Shown here: positions 10,607-18,440 of the stretch, one piece after another
Position numbering within the stretch: position 1 is the first letter of the stretch
Layout of the letters: each line of letters opens with the position of its first letter
Assembly: GCA_963815505.1 (NCBI GenBank)
Contig: CAWFGU010000022.1
Location: forward strand, 1-64,000
DNA: 64,000 bases
Reading direction: 5' to 3'
Source: CAXBBB01 sp963815505
Lineage (GTDB): Bacteria > Bacteroidota > Rhodothermia > Rhodothermales > BA12
Made by a program: the position numbers and the translations under genes
The notes under the pieces: generated by a model
Told to the model about the DNA's origin: nothing
The model's database searches: none
The model's input: only the letters and a program-made list of their open reading frames with translations

Positions 10607-11617
10607 CTACTCGAACTGGGCGAACGACTCGGCGACGGCTTCGGTAACGCCCTGCCGTGCCAGTTCGGCTCCGGCCTGGATCATACGCTCGATAGCGCGA
10701 GGCGTCGACCCACCATGGCCGATGATGACGTTGCCCGAAACGCCCAGCAGCGGCGCTCCACCGTAGTTCTCGTAGTTGAACGGACGCTTGATCTCGGACA
10801 GCACGCGACCGACGAGTTGCTGCTCCTCGTCTCCGAGTTGCAACCGCTGCATCGCCTGAGCGGCCATCTGGGGGAGGGCCGTCGTGATCGACTCGCCGAG
10901 TTTGAGCAGTACGTTTCCGACGAAGCCGTCGGCCACCATCACGTCGGCCGCGTGGTGCATCATGTCGCGCCCCTCAATGTTACCGGCGAAGCGGATTCCG
11001 TAAGCTTCGCGGAGCAGATCGTAGGCCGCTTTGGCCTGCGCGTTGCCCTTGCCCGGCTCCTCGCCGATGTTGATCAACCCAACCGTCGGCTTATCGGCGC
11101 GTAGGATGCGCTCGGCGTAGATGCTTCCCATCCGCCCGAACTGGACGAGGTATTCAGGCTTGCAGTCGACGTTCGACCCGGCGTCGAGCAGCAGCGCCAG
11201 ACCTTTGGTCGTCGGGTAGAAACCCACCAGCGACGGGCGGTCGATGCCTGGAATGCGGCCTAGAATGACCAGCGCACCCGCCATGACGGCGCCGGTATTG
11301 CCCGCGCTCACGAAGGCGTCGGCGAGCCCAGCCTTGTGCGCGGTCAGGCCCAGGTGAATCGACGAGCGGCGCTTGTTCTTGATCGCCGACGAAGGCGACT
11401 CGGCCATCTCGATCACGTCAGGCGCGTCGTGGAAGTCGATGGGGAGTTGCTCGCCGCCCATCGCCTCGTCGAGCAGTGGGCGGACGCGGTCGGCCGGTCC
11501 GAAGAGGAGGATGCGCAAGTTGGCACCTCCTGAGCGTGCGGCCTGGACGGTACCTGCTACGACGGCTTCCGGCGCGTCGTCCCCTCCCATGGCGTCTACG
11601 GCAACAGTGATAGGCAT
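10607..11617 (-). CDS. plsX: Phosphate acyltransferase PlsX
   Basis: A 336-residue acyl-ACP:phosphate acyltransferase, the first step of the PlsX/PlsY route to phosphatidic acid. Family landmarks are AVDAMGGDDAPE at the N-terminus, SAGNTGAVMAGA, and NIGEEPGKGN. ATG 11617 gives MPITVAVDAMGGD; the longer upstream frame is not similar. It lies downstream of rpmF and upstream of fabH. Confidence 0.95.
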   Translation of the reverse strand: MPITVAVDAMGGDDAPEAVVAGTVQAARSGGANLRILLFGPADRVRPLLDEAMGGEQLPIDFHDAPDVIEMAESPSSAIKNKRRSSIHLGLTAHKAGLADAFVSAGNTGAVMAGALVILGRIPGIDRPSLVGFYPTTKGLALLLDAGSNVDCKPEYLVQFGRMGSIYAERILRADKPTVGLINIGEEPGKGNAQAKAAYDLLREAYGIRFAGNIEGRDMMHHAADVMVADGFVGNVLLKLGESITTALPQMAAQAMQRLQLGDEEQQLVGRVLSEIKRPFNYENYGGAPLLGVSGNVIIGHGGSTPRAIERMIQAGAELARQGVTEAVAESFAQFE

Positions 11618-11762
11618 GAAGAGCGGGGCGGGTCGGAGGGGGAGTGAGAAACGCGAAACGCCGCGCACAGCGGCGCCGCAGACTCGAAGCTACGGAACGC
11701 GCTGCACGCGGCGGAAGAGATCGGCATCGGCGAGTGATCCGGGATCACCCGCCGGCTCTGCG

Positions 11763-11954
11763 TCACGCGACTTCGGCGACGTTGAGCACCTGACGGCCGC
11801 GGTACGTGCCGCATGCGATGCAGGCGCGGTGCGTCTTGTGCTGTGCGCCGCAGTTCGGGCAGACGGTCAGCGTCGGCGCCTCGAGGCGGTTGTAGTACTG
11901 CGCGCGGCGGTGCGAGCGGCGGGCTTTGGACGATTTGCGTTTCGGGTGGGCCAT
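11763..11954 (-). CDS. rpmF: 50S ribosomal protein L32
   Basis: A 63-residue L32 with the basic N-terminus MAHPKRKSSKARRSHRRAQ and a complete zinc ribbon, CPNCGAQHKTHRACIACG. It lies in its standard place between yceD and plsX. Confidence 0.97.
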   Translation of the reverse strand: MAHPKRKSSKARRSHRRAQYYNRLEAPTLTVCPNCGAQHKTHRACIACGTYRGRQVLNVAEVA

Positions 11955-12014
11955 AGCGGGTATGCCGGAGATCGGCGGATTAGAAGCGAGTGGGAATAAG
12001 AAAGGGTGAGCCGC

Positions 12015-12515
12015 TCAGTTCTCGTTCTTGCGGTCGAGCAGCGCTTGCCAGCGTGAGTCGATGGCGTCGCCGTCCGAATCGCGCAGTTCGCCGAACGAGG
12101 TCGGAATCTCGGCGTCCTCGGCTCCGGGAGCGACGCGCCGCGACGGGAGCGAGAGCATCAGCGTATCCCGAACGGGCGTCGTCAAGTCGAGCGCAACCTG
12201 GTTGTCGCCGAGCGGGAGCAAGTCTTCGGTGGGCTCGGCGCCCGCGTCGATGGCGTGGGCAGCAGCCGACGAGAACACGACCTCGTGCGAGCCCTCGACC
12301 TCCTGCTCGAAGTCGACCAGCGTGCGGTCGCAGACGAGAGCGGCAATCGCCGACGTGTCGAGCGTGACGTGCGCCTGGTTGTCGGACAGATCGAGCCGAA
12401 CGTCGACCGTGATGTCTCGGAAGGCTTGGTCGACCAGATCGAGATCGTCGGGGGACGGATAGAGCGTAAAGTTGTGAACGCCCGGCGAGAGCGCAGAAAT
12501 ACGGAGTTCGAGCAT
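12015..12515 (-). CDS. YceD/DUF177 family protein
   Basis: A 166-residue protein of the YceD (DUF177) family, conserved next to rpmF and linked to rRNA processing or ribosome assembly. It has the central VCDRTLVDFEQEVEGSHEVVF strand pattern, where many homologues have CxRC; here only the first Cys remains. A family-typical tail follows (DSRWQALLDRKNEN). It is the first gene of the minus-strand operon, which reads away from the oriC/dnaA region. Confidence 0.88.
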   Translation of the reverse strand: MLELRISALSPGVHNFTLYPSPDDLDLVDQAFRDITVDVRLDLSDNQAHVTLDTSAIAALVCDRTLVDFEQEVEGSHEVVFSSAAAHAIDAGAEPTEDLLPLGDNQVALDLTTPVRDTLMLSLPSRRVAPGAEDAEIPTSFGELRDSDGDAIDSRWQALLDRKNEN

Positions 12516-12751
12516 GGAGAGTCCTCGCGGGAATGTCGAAAGAACAAGACTGCGAAGATACTACGCCGCCGCGCGAACCCCAGACGAAGACACCGCTCCG
12601 AGCCGTCAACTGTCGGTGAAGTACGGCGTGTTTTGCGCTCCTCCGGCGGCCTTACAGGTAAGCGAGCAGGGTGCAGCGCTTCTCATGACCGACAATTCCT
12701 CCATGAAATCGGGCAAACATATCTTGCCAAACGCCGGGGGGCCGGGTTACC

Positions 12752-12777
12752 ATTCTCTTAACGCTCCGGAAACATAC
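12752..12777 (+). promoter_or_regulatory. 26-base element shared with position 33175
   Basis: This stretch matches 33175-33200 at 24 of 26 positions. Its core reads TTAACGCTCCGGAAACATAC here and TTAACGCATCGGAAACATAC there. It can be seen as TTAAC-N6-GAAAC. Both copies are intergenic, one ahead of dnaA and one ahead of a structured region ending in a terminator, so a promoter or regulator site is likely. Its binding protein is unknown. Confidence 0.45.
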
Positions 12778-13095
12778 GTGAAGCCGTTCGAGCAGCCCTT
12801 TTGGTGCCGTAGGTTCACGACCCTTTTCCACCGAACGCTGGTTCGCTTACGGCCTGAAGGGAGCACCATACACCTGTGCACAACAGGTGGATAAGTGTGG
12901 CATCCGCCTTGGCGTAACCACTAGCGGCTGTTCCCGCTTCGGCCCAGACAAAACACGGCTTCCTTTCGCATTCGCCCCTAAGTCCAATCTGTACATGATT
13001 TATCGCTCCTCTTCGATCGACGTGGCTTCTGACGCCTTTTTTACGCAAGGCCCCCAGAGCACCCGAATGGAGCGCAGTGGACATGTGGACTCGCT

Positions 13096-13104
13096 TGTGG
13101 ATAA
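13096..13104 (-). promoter_or_regulatory. DnaA box
   Basis: The sequence TGTGGATAA is the exact complement of the consensus TTATCCACA. It lies 72 bases upstream of the dnaA start, where DnaA would both start replication and control its own gene. Confidence 0.7.
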
Positions 13105-13176
13105 CGCCTCGACCTGCTGACGCACTTCTCTCCGTCTCGTCGGTAGCATCGCCCATCCCGAGCGCGCCCTCATCCT

Positions 13177-14859
13177 ATGCATCAATCGGCAGAAGAAACC
13201 TGGAAAGCCTGTCTCGACTTGATTGAGTCGAACGTGCGTCCGACCGGTTTCCGCACGTGGTTTCTCCCGACCAAAGGGCATTCACTGGAGCAAGTCGGCG
13301 AGGTGATCAAGCTCACCATCGAGGTGCCGAGTCACTTCTACTATGAGTGGATCGAGAGTCAATACCAGCACCTGCTGCGCAAGTCGGTACAGCACGTGCT
13401 GGGCGACGGCGGACGGCTCTACTACAAAGTGTGCGTAGCTCAAGGCGACGAGGGGCGAGCGGGTGCAACGGTGAACCTGCCCGCTCAGCCGCAACATCCC
13501 GCGTCGCACCCTCAGCAGCAACAGCGATTCAACCTGCCGCCGCCACACAACGAGCCGATCTCCGATGCGCGCCCGCCGGCACCGCATCACCGTCCACCCG
13601 CCCCCGGATACGATCAGCAGCCCTCCTCCTTGGAGAGCCCGAGTCAGCCGCGTCCCGGCACCGCCCGGCCCGCTGGTAGGCCCCACCAACCGCAGCGCTC
13701 CTACGGCGCACAGCCGCAGCGTCCACTGGGGAATGCGCCGATCGGAGGCGAGACGCCGCGTTTGCGCCGCAAGCCCGCTCCCCCGGCCACGCCGTTTGCG
13801 CTACCGGGTATCGAACGTCCGCGTCTCACACCCAACCTGAATCCGCGTTACCAGTTGGACCGTTTCGTGGGCGGCGACAGCAACGCGGTCGCACTCTCGA
13901 CGGCTCAGGCCATCGCCGACAAACCCGGCAACACGTCGTTCAACCCGCTGCTGCTCTACGGAGGCGTCGGCTTGGGCAAGACGCACCTGATGCAGGCCAT
14001 CGGCAATCACATCCTGCAGACGCGTCCCGAACTGGTCGTGCGTTACATCACGAGCGACGACTTCACCAACGAGTTCGTCGCCGCGATCAGGGAGAACAAA
14101 GGCAACGAGTTTTCGATGACCTACCGCTCGGTCGACGTGCTGCTCGTGGACGACGTGCAGTTTCTGGCGACGCGCGAGAAAACACAGGACGAGTTTTTTC
14201 ACCTGTTCAACAAGTTGTACCAGGACGGCAAGCAGATCGTGCTCACGTCCGACCAAGCGCCGCGCGAGGTCAAAGGCGTAGAGCAACGCCTGGTATCGCG
14301 CTTTGCCTGGGGTGTCGTGCTCGAGGTGCGCCCACCGGGCTTCGAGACACGCATGGCAATCTTGCAGCGTAAGGCCGAGGACGAGGGGCTGGACGTGTCG
14401 CCCGAGATCATCGAGTTCATCGCGCACAACATCACCAACAACGTCCGCGAGCTGGAGGGCGCGATGATCCGCCTGCTCGCACGCGCCGGTGGATTGGGTC
14501 AGGAACTGACGTTGCCGATGGCCAAAGAAGCCTTACGCGACCTGATCCAGAACGCGCCGACGCATCTGACGATCGACGAGATCATGCAGGTCGTGAGCGA
14601 GGAAACCGGCGTCTCGGTCGAGCAGATGTGCCACAAAACGCGCCGAAGCGATCCCGTCCGCGCGCGGCAGCTGGCGATGTATCTGTGCAAAAAGTACACC
14701 TCTCACAGCCTCAAAAAGATCGGCGTCCACTTTGGCGGGCGTGACCACTCGACGGTCATCCACGCGCTCCGCAAAGTTGAGGATACCGCCGACGTAGACC
14801 CCGACTACCGCGCCACGCTCGACGCGCTGGAGCGCAAAGTCGAACTCCGTCGCCGCTAG
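13177..14859 (+). CDS. dnaA: Chromosomal replication initiator DnaA
   Basis: A 560-residue DnaA. Domain I is residues 1 to about 90 (WKACLDLIESNVRPTGFRTWFLP). A long linker rich in Pro, Gln and Arg follows (about 95-215) and accounts for the above-average length. The AAA+ domain has Walker A GGVGLGKTH (about 262) and Walker B LLVDDVQF. Domain IV carries the DnaA signature GRDHSTVIHALRKVE (about 520). The start is ATG 13177. dnaN follows after 88 bases. Confidence 0.97.
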   Translation: MHQSAEETWKACLDLIESNVRPTGFRTWFLPTKGHSLEQVGEVIKLTIEVPSHFYYEWIESQYQHLLRKSVQHVLGDGGRLYYKVCVAQGDEGRAGATVNLPAQPQHPASHPQQQQRFNLPPPHNEPISDARPPAPHHRPPAPGYDQQPSSLESPSQPRPGTARPAGRPHQPQRSYGAQPQRPLGNAPIGGETPRLRRKPAPPATPFALPGIERPRLTPNLNPRYQLDRFVGGDSNAVALSTAQAIADKPGNTSFNPLLLYGGVGLGKTHLMQAIGNHILQTRPELVVRYITSDDFTNEFVAAIRENKGNEFSMTYRSVDVLLVDDVQFLATREKTQDEFFHLFNKLYQDGKQIVLTSDQAPREVKGVEQRLVSRFAWGVVLEVRPPGFETRMAILQRKAEDEGLDVSPEIIEFIAHNITNNVRELEGAMIRLLARAGGLGQELTLPMAKEALRDLIQNAPTHLTIDEIMQVVSEETGVSVEQMCHKTRRSDPVRARQLAMYLCKKYTSHSLKKIGVHFGGRDHSTVIHALRKVEDTADVDPDYRATLDALERKVELRRR

Positions 14860-14866
14860 GCTCCAC

Positions 14867-14894
14867 GCGCTCGGATTTTCGAAACTCCGAGCGC
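14867..14894 (+). terminator. Hairpin between dnaA and dnaN
   Basis: GCGCTCGGA and TCCGAGCGC form a perfect 9-bp stem with a 10-base loop directly after the dnaA stop. No T-run follows, so it may be an attenuator or processing site rather than a full terminator. Confidence 0.4.
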
Positions 14895-14947
14895 CGCTCA
14901 CTCGTCGTTACCGCCACCGCTCTCACCTCGCCGCACCTCGCACGCTC

Positions 14948-16072
14948 ATGACCTTTTCCGCTTCCAGCGCCGACCTGCTGCGCGCCCTCACGACCGTCGG
15001 TGGGGCCCTCTCGGGTAAGCCGACGATGCCGATCCTCGAGTCGATCCTGTTCGAGCGCGACGAAAACCAGCTTCGATTGAGCGCCACCGACCTGGAGATC
15101 TCCATCGTCCAGTCGATCCCGGTCGATTTCGACGGCGAAGAGGGACCGGCACGCATCGCCGTTCCGGCTCGCCGCCTGCTCGACACGCTGCGCGCGCTGC
15201 CCGATCTGCCGATCACGTTCGCCGTCGCCGCCGATTTCGGCGTGACGATTCGGACGGACCAGGGACGCTACAAGATGGCCGGATTCGACGGCGGCGACTA
15301 CCCCGAAATCCCGCGCGTCGAGGGTGCGACGAGCGTCCAGACCGAGGGCGAACTCATCAAACGCGCCATCCAGAAGGCCAGCTTCGCCGTCAGCAAGGAC
15401 GCGCTACGGCCTGCGATGATGGGCATCTACTTCCAGATCGGCGCCGACGGCGGACGCGCAGTCGCCACGGACGGCCACCGGTTGGTCCGTCTCAACATGG
15501 AGGATCTGACCGCCGACGAGCAGACTGACTTCATCGTCCCTGAAAAGGCGCTGAGTCTGACCGCGCGCGTGGCGAGCGACGGCCCCTGCACGCTGAGCGT
15601 GTCGGGTGGGTACGTCGGTTTCACGTTCGAAAACGCCCGAGTCGTGGCGCGCATGATCGAGGAATCCTATCCCAACTACCAGGCCGTCATCCCGATGGAG
15701 AACGACCGAACGGCAACGGTCAACCGGCAGAGCCTGCTGGCTGCCGTCAAGCGCGTCGGCCTCTACGCGTCGGCAACGCTCAAGCAGCTCCGCCTGTCGC
15801 TGACGACCGATCAGATCGAAGTCGCCGCCGAAGACGTGGACCGCTCGAGCGAGGCCAAGGAAACTGTCCTGGCCGATTTCTCGGGCGAGGAGATGACCAT
15901 CGGCTTCAACGCCGACTACCTGACCGAGGTCTTGAGCAACGTCGACGCCGAGGACGTGGTGATCGCACTCTCGTCGCCCAACCGCGCCGCCATCGTCACG
16001 CCGGGCGAGCAGCACGCTGGAGAGGACCTGCTGATGCTGATCATGCCGGTCATGCTCAACACATACGCCTGA
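14948..16072 (+). CDS. dnaN: DNA polymerase III sliding clamp, beta subunit
   Basis: A 374-residue clamp with three repeated domains. It starts MTFSASSADLLRALTTVGGALSGKPTMPILESI and ends with the usual VITPGEQHAGEDLLMLIMPVML. This matches the family length and fold and keeps the standard place after dnaA. A terminator follows the stop. Confidence 0.97.
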   Translation: MTFSASSADLLRALTTVGGALSGKPTMPILESILFERDENQLRLSATDLEISIVQSIPVDFDGEEGPARIAVPARRLLDTLRALPDLPITFAVAADFGVTIRTDQGRYKMAGFDGGDYPEIPRVEGATSVQTEGELIKRAIQKASFAVSKDALRPAMMGIYFQIGADGGRAVATDGHRLVRLNMEDLTADEQTDFIVPEKALSLTARVASDGPCTLSVSGGYVGFTFENARVVARMIEESYPNYQAVIPMENDRTATVNRQSLLAAVKRVGLYASATLKQLRLSLTTDQIEVAAEDVDRSSEAKETVLADFSGEEMTIGFNADYLTEVLSNVDAEDVVIALSSPNRAAIVTPGEQHAGEDLLMLIMPVMLNTYA

Positions 16073-16095
16073 CCTAGGCTCTTGCCTACTCCAAG

Positions 16096-16129
16096 CGGGA
16101 GGGTCGACTGGGTTCGGCTCTCCCGTTTT
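16096..16129 (+). terminator. Rho-independent terminator after dnaN
   Basis: CGGGAG (16096-16101) pairs with CTCCCG (16120-16125), and TTTT follows. It lies 24 bases after the dnaN stop and separates dnaN from motB. Confidence 0.6.
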
Positions 16130-16247
16130 GTGTTGGAGAGAGCCGGGCGCGCCTCGGCGAACAGGATTCGGACACCCAGGAGTTAAGTCGCGCTGTCGGG
16201 CCGCCGATACGTGAGGTAGACAGAAGCTCACTGCTTCCCTACCACGT

Positions 16248-16969
16248 ATGGCCTCCAAAGACGAACCCGAGATCAAAGAACTCACCGCCCCCTTCTGGAT
16301 GGCGACGTTTTCGGACATGGTGACGCTGCTGCTGACGTTTTTCGTCATGCTCGTCGCGATGTCCGAGGTCAAAGTCGAGAAGTTCAAGGAGGCGCTGAGC
16401 TATTTCCAGGGCCGCACCGGCGTGATGATGTTCGAGTCCGCCGTGCCGCCTGTCGAGCAGCCGTCCATGGAGTCGACCGCGCGCGAGAGCACGGACCGCG
16501 CCAGCGTCGAGATGGCACAGCGCTACGAAGAACTGCTCGCCTACATCGACGCCAACAACCTATCGGGCTTGGTCAACGCCGACCTGACCGAGGACGGCAT
16601 GCACTTCGTCATCAACGACGCCGCGATGTTCAACGCGGGCAAGCCGAGATCATCGAGCCCTCGCGCACCCTGCTCGGCCTGATCGCCAACCTCTTGACCG
16701 ACGACGTGCAAGCCGTCGTGGTCGAGGGCCACACCGACGACCGTCCCATCCGCACGGCACGCTTTCCCAGCAACTGGGAGCTGTCGACGGCGCGGGCTTC
16801 GTCGGTCGTCCGCTTGCTTCTCTCTTCGCCCAGCGCCCTGCCCCCCCAGCGCTACACCCCGCTCGGCATGGCCGAGCATCACCCGATCGATACCAACGAC
16901 ACGGCAGACGGCCGAGGCCGTAACCGGCGTGTCGAGATCTTTTTTCGCTGGACCCAATGGCAAACGTAA
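16248..16969 (+). CDS. motB: Flagellar motor stator protein MotB (one frame break)
   Basis: A stator protein that couples ion flow to flagellar rotation. The N-terminal half has the family segment PFWMATFSDMVTLLLTFFVMLVAMSEV with the essential membrane Asp in FSDM. The C-terminal half is the OmpA-like peptidoglycan-binding domain (VVVEGHTDDRP...NWELSTARASSVVRLLL...NRRVEIFF). The reading frame breaks near 16643: AACGCGGGCAAG is followed by CCGAG where GCCGAG is expected, i.e. one base missing in a GG run. The protein continues AEIIEPSRTLLGLIANLLT. The fliL start overlaps its end by 13 bases. No motA gene is present in the window. Confidence 0.88.
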
Positions 16970-17504
16970 CTGAACTACCTACCCCCAAGCGCAAGGTTGG
17001 CCTCGCTGCCATCCTGATCCCCATAGCCGTTCTCTCGGTCTGCGGCGGCGCACTGTTTTCCTTCTCGCAGTACGCCGTCGTCTCACGCGTCGTCGCTACG
17101 GCAACCGGTGTGCCCGTGCAGAACGTGTCGGCACCGGGCGAGGGCGGGGAGGTAGCAGAGGCCGTCGAGGAGCCGGACGAAGAGGACGGCGAAGAGCTGC
17201 AGTTCGGCTGTTCCACGAGATCACCGGCATGACGATCAATCCGGCAGGCTCGGGCGGTTCGCGCTATCTGCTCGTCAACGTCGCGCTGGAAGCAGCAGAG
17301 CAGGAAACGATCGACCAGATCGCCGAGCGCGAGTTTGTCGTTCGCGACGCGATGCTGTCCGTGATGGGCGGAAAGAGCGTTCCTCAACTCGCCGACATCA
17401 CCCAGCGTGCGGCACTCAAAGACACGCTGCGGACGGAGATCAACAAGGTTATCGACGTGGGGAAAGTGGAGCGCTTCTACTTCACGCAGTACGTGATGCA
17501 GTAA
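16957..17504 (+). CDS. fliL: Flagellar basal-body protein FliL (one frame break)
   Basis: A single-pass inner-membrane protein around the stator. It has a short cytoplasmic start (MANVTELPTPKRKVG), a membrane segment (LAAILIPIAVLSVCGGALFSF), an acidic linker, and the FliL periplasmic domain (RYLLVNVALEAAEQETIDQIAEREFVVRDAMLSVMGGKS...KDTLRTEINKVI). The frame breaks near 17208, where GGC-CTGTTCCAC has lost one C; the protein resumes LFHEITGMTINPAGSGG. It overlaps motB and is convergent with the DUF5715 gene. Confidence 0.82.
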
Positions 17505-17513
17505 CGCTGGCAC

Positions 17514-18301
17514 CTACCGCGTCGCCGTCATGTGGAAGACGGGCTGTCGCTGCTCGTAGGTCACCATGACGGCGCCTTCGTCCTGCAACTCGCGCAGCAT
17601 CCGGCCTAAATCGGCTTTGAGTTCGAGCGCCATCCGGCCACCGGCCAAGTCGAGCGCGATCCGCGTCATGCGCTCGGCGTCCGATCCCGGCTCGACGCCC
17701 TCGATCGTCATCGGCGCGCGGAAGCTGGCGTAGGTCACGTCGACGGTCGTGCCGAACTGATGCGTCGTCTCGCGTGCAGCGTTGCGGTTGACTCTGCGCA
17801 GTCGCTTTGATCGTCTGGCGTGCGCAGCGCCGACGTGATCTCGAACCGCATCGGCGGCACACCATGCTCGGCCAGCCGGGCATGGAATCGCTGGCCGATC
17901 TCGACGAGCAGGTCGTGAGCGGCAGCCGTGACGAGAGGCGACGAGTAGTCCATCTCGCGGACCACCCACCACGTCGTGTCGCCTAGCTCGACCAGTCGCC
18001 CGCTGGACAGGAGCGTTCGGCGAGCGTCGGTGTCGACGGGCTGGGAGACGCCTCGTGCTCGAGCGACGTCAAGCTGAGCGGCGTTTCGGTGCTTTTGCAG
18101 CCCTTGAATCTGACCGGGCGTCAGCAGCGAGACGGGTCGCAGAGCTTCTTCGACCGCGTGGGCACGCTCCATTGCGGCGTCGATCAGTTGGGACGTGGCA
18201 GGGCCTTCCGGCGCCGCTTCTATGGGAGCGACGGCGGTCGACGGCGTGTCGGGGGTGCAGGCGCTCAGGGCGAGCAAAGTCAGAACAGCGAATCGAAGCA
18301 T
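17514..18301 (-). CDS. DUF5715-like lipoprotein with M15-peptidase-type motif (one frame break)
   Basis: A minus-strand lipoprotein with an LSAC lipobox at the N-terminus. After a helical region, SALRTPDDQ...RLRRVNRNAARETTHQFGTTVDVTY resembles the active site of M15/VanY-type D,D-peptidases (RT-x-DDQ, then H-x-x-G-x-x-x-D), and a late His (PVFHMTATR) could be the third zinc ligand. A peptidoglycan role is inferred. The frame breaks near 17813 (one base short after GACGATCAA). The gene is convergent with fliL and divergent from the permease, breaking up the flagellar run. Confidence 0.6.
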
Positions 18302-18440
18302 AATCGGAAGAAATAGGGTGCCGACAGCGCTGTCGGTCTCAGCTTGTCATGTCTGCAACGCACGACATGTTTCCCTCGCACGATCTCACACCGGCTTGCT
18401 TTGCCGGCGCCCTAGTTTCAGGGTCCCAAACCCACTACCT

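Larger units (their letters stand above)
12516..13176. other. Probable replication origin region (oriC) upstream of dnaA
   Basis: A 661-base non-coding stretch between the divergent yceD operon and dnaA. It contains a perfect DnaA box (TGTGGATAA, 13096-13104), a one-mismatch box (GGTGGATAA, 12886-12894) and a two-mismatch one (TGTGCACAA, 12875-12883). The last overlaps a small inverted repeat, CACCTGT/ACAGGTG at 12871-12889. A, T-richer runs (ACATGATTTATC, 12993-13004, and CCTTTTTTAC near 13038) lie between them and could be the unwinding element. No ORF here looks real. Its role as origin is inferred from position and boxes; a GC-skew plot was not possible. Confidence 0.6.

Noticed and set aside
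12756..12774. CtrA-type site (TTAA-N7-TTAA) in the shared 26-base element
   Set aside because: The second half is GAAA rather than TTAA, and CtrA belongs to Alphaproteobacteria; the resemblance is partial.
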